NCBI GenBank assembly: GCA_964545075.1
Contig: CAZJFS010000110.1
Coordinates: 1 to 14,529 of the forward strand
Direction of reading: 5' to 3'
Length of the DNA: 14,529 nt
From: DAOPXV01 sp035352535
GTDB taxonomy: Bacteria > Muiribacteriota > UBA9980
Translations under genes and position numbers: made by a program
The notes under the pieces: model-generated
What the model was told of the DNA's origin: nothing
The model's input: the letters and a program-made list of their open reading frames with translations, nothing else
Database searches by the model: none
Part shown: positions 13,552 to 14,529 of the stretch, piece by piece
Numbering within the stretch: position 1 is the stretch's first letter
How the letters are laid out: each line of letters starts with the position of its first letter

Positions 13552-14529
13552 ATGGGAAACATTTTTGAAAAATACGCGAAGCTGATAATACATTACTCGC
13601 TTAAACTGAAAAAAGGCCAGAATCTTTTAATACGCTCTACAAATCTCGCGGAGCCGCTTTTAAGGGAAATCTACAAGGAAGCCGTTAAAGTTGGCGCGTT
13701 ACCCGAATTTATGCTGGGCGTGAACGGCGTTTCCAGGATGTTTTACGATCATGCCTCGGAAGAGCAGTTGCGGGCCGTTTCTCCGCTTTATAAATATGCC
13801 GTCGAAAATTTTCACGCCATACTTTCGGTAAGCGCGCCGTATAATTTAAAGGAACTTCAAACCGTTCCCGCGGAAAAGAAAAAGGCCGTGAATATGGCTA
13901 TGACGGGCGTGAATAAAACTTTCATGCGGCGTTCGTTCGATGGAACCATGAACTGGAGCCTCTGCGAATTTCCGACCGACGCCGCGGCCCAGGAATGCGG
14001 CATGTCGCGCGATGAATATGCCGATTTCGTTTATTCGGCGTGCTTTTTATATGATTCCGATCCGATAGCGCGCTGGACCGAATTGAAAAAGAACCAGCAA
14101 AAATGGGTGGATATGCTGGATAAAAAAGATAAAATACGATTTTCGGGACCTGATACCGACATAACTTTCAGCGTTAAGGGCCGCAAATGGATCAACAGCA
14201 GCGGCGACGCCAATATGCCTTCGGGCGAGGTTTTCACGACGCCGATTGAAGATTCCGTCAATGGAAAGATCCGCTTTTCATATCCGGGCATTTTCATGGG
14301 GCAGGAGATCGAAGACATTTCTCTCGAGGTAAAAGGCGGCGAGGTTATCAAGTGGGATGCGAAAGTCGGTCGCAAGCTTTTAGACAGCGTTTTCGAGATA
14401 CCGGGTTCGCGCAGATTCGGCGAGGCCGCCATAGGCACGAATTACGGCATAACTAAATTCATAAAAAACATGCTTTTTGATGAAAAAATAGGCGGCACGA
14501 TACATATGGCCATAGGCGCCGCCTACCCT
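13552..14529 (+). CDS. M29 family aminopeptidase (AmpS/PepS/AmpT type), 3' end cut
   Basis: The first 326 codons are present and the frame is open to the right edge; family members have about 370-410 residues. M29 enzymes are cytoplasmic dimeric metallo-aminopeptidases using two cobalt, zinc or manganese ions. Candidate metal ligands are Glu226 in NMPSGEVFTTP, Glu291 in FGEAAIGTN, His318 in TIHMAIG and Tyr325 just before the edge, matching the known order Glu-Glu-His-Tyr. The last His and Asp ligands would lie beyond the window. The N-terminal KYAKLIIHYSLKLKKGQNLLI is the usual family start. The ATG at 13552 has GGAGGG 4 nt upstream. It is the third gene of the permease operon, 22 bp after the ankyrin gene, consistent with peptide breakdown feeding amino-acid metabolism. 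Confidence 0.93.
   Translation, partial: MGNIFEKYAKLIIHYSLKLKKGQNLLIRSTNLAEPLLREIYKEAVKVGALPEFMLGVNGVSRMFYDHASEEQLRAVSPLYKYAVENFHAILSVSAPYNLKELQTVPAEKKKAVNMAMTGVNKTFMRRSFDGTMNWSLCEFPTDAAAQECGMSRDEYADFVYSACFLYDSDPIARWTELKKNQQKWVDMLDKKDKIRFSGPDTDITFSVKGRKWINSSGDANMPSGEVFTTPIEDSVNGKIRFSYPGIFMGQEIEDISLEVKGGEVIKWDAKVGRKLLDSVFEIPGSRRFGEAAIGTNYGITKFIKNMLFDEKIGGTIHMAIGAAYP

Overview
This is a 14.5 kb chromosomal window from a bacterium with a double membrane. The evidence for that is an LptF/LptG-type lipopolysaccharide-export permease and a type IV pilin/pseudopilin. Housekeeping genes (dnaN, argS, tmk, rapZ, a yaaR-family gene) dominate, and I see no mobile element, CRISPR array, rRNA or tRNA. A tmk-yaaR pair, best known from Firmicutes, sits beside lipopolysaccharide export and pseudopilin genes. 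That mix would suit a deep-branching or uncultured phylum (Riflebacteria- or Wallbacteria-like is my guess), but the sequence alone does not settle taxonomy.

Layout from left to right. Positions 1-1317 (minus strand) hold a type IV pilin-like gene followed by the start of a GAF-like gene cut by the window edge. Positions 1318-1455 hold two back-to-back sigma70-type promoters and a near-perfect 17-bp inverted repeat that looks like an operator. Positions 1456-3342 (plus strand) hold a molybdate/tungstate-type ABC permease, broken by a frameshift, and its ATPase. No substrate-binding protein gene is present. Positions 3326-10623 (minus strand) hold a long housekeeping run, transcribed dnaN, a membrane-anchored TPR protein, a membrane-anchored CBM48 protein, an intrinsic terminator, an LptF/G permease, argS, tmk, yaaR, rapZ. 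The last gene runs tail to tail into the ABC ATPase gene with a 17-bp overlap. Positions 10624-10801 hold a second divergent promoter pair with three A7 tracts. Positions 10802-14529 (plus strand) hold a compact operon: an APC-family amino-acid permease, a protein of seven ankyrin repeats, and the start of an M29 aminopeptidase cut by the right edge.

How the parts fit: the right operon looks like peptide and amino-acid use, with an ankyrin protein of unknown role between transporter and peptidase. The left locus looks like regulated oxyanion uptake that may be decaying, because the permease has a frameshift and its best ribosome-binding site points at ATC rather than ATG. The central run combines replication, translation, nucleotide and envelope genes. 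Spacing is tight and ribosome-binding sites are usually clear; several genes appear to start with TTG. No gene-free stretch exceeds 300 bases: the three longest gaps (1318-1455, 8374-8524, 10624-10801) hold the promoters and terminator listed.
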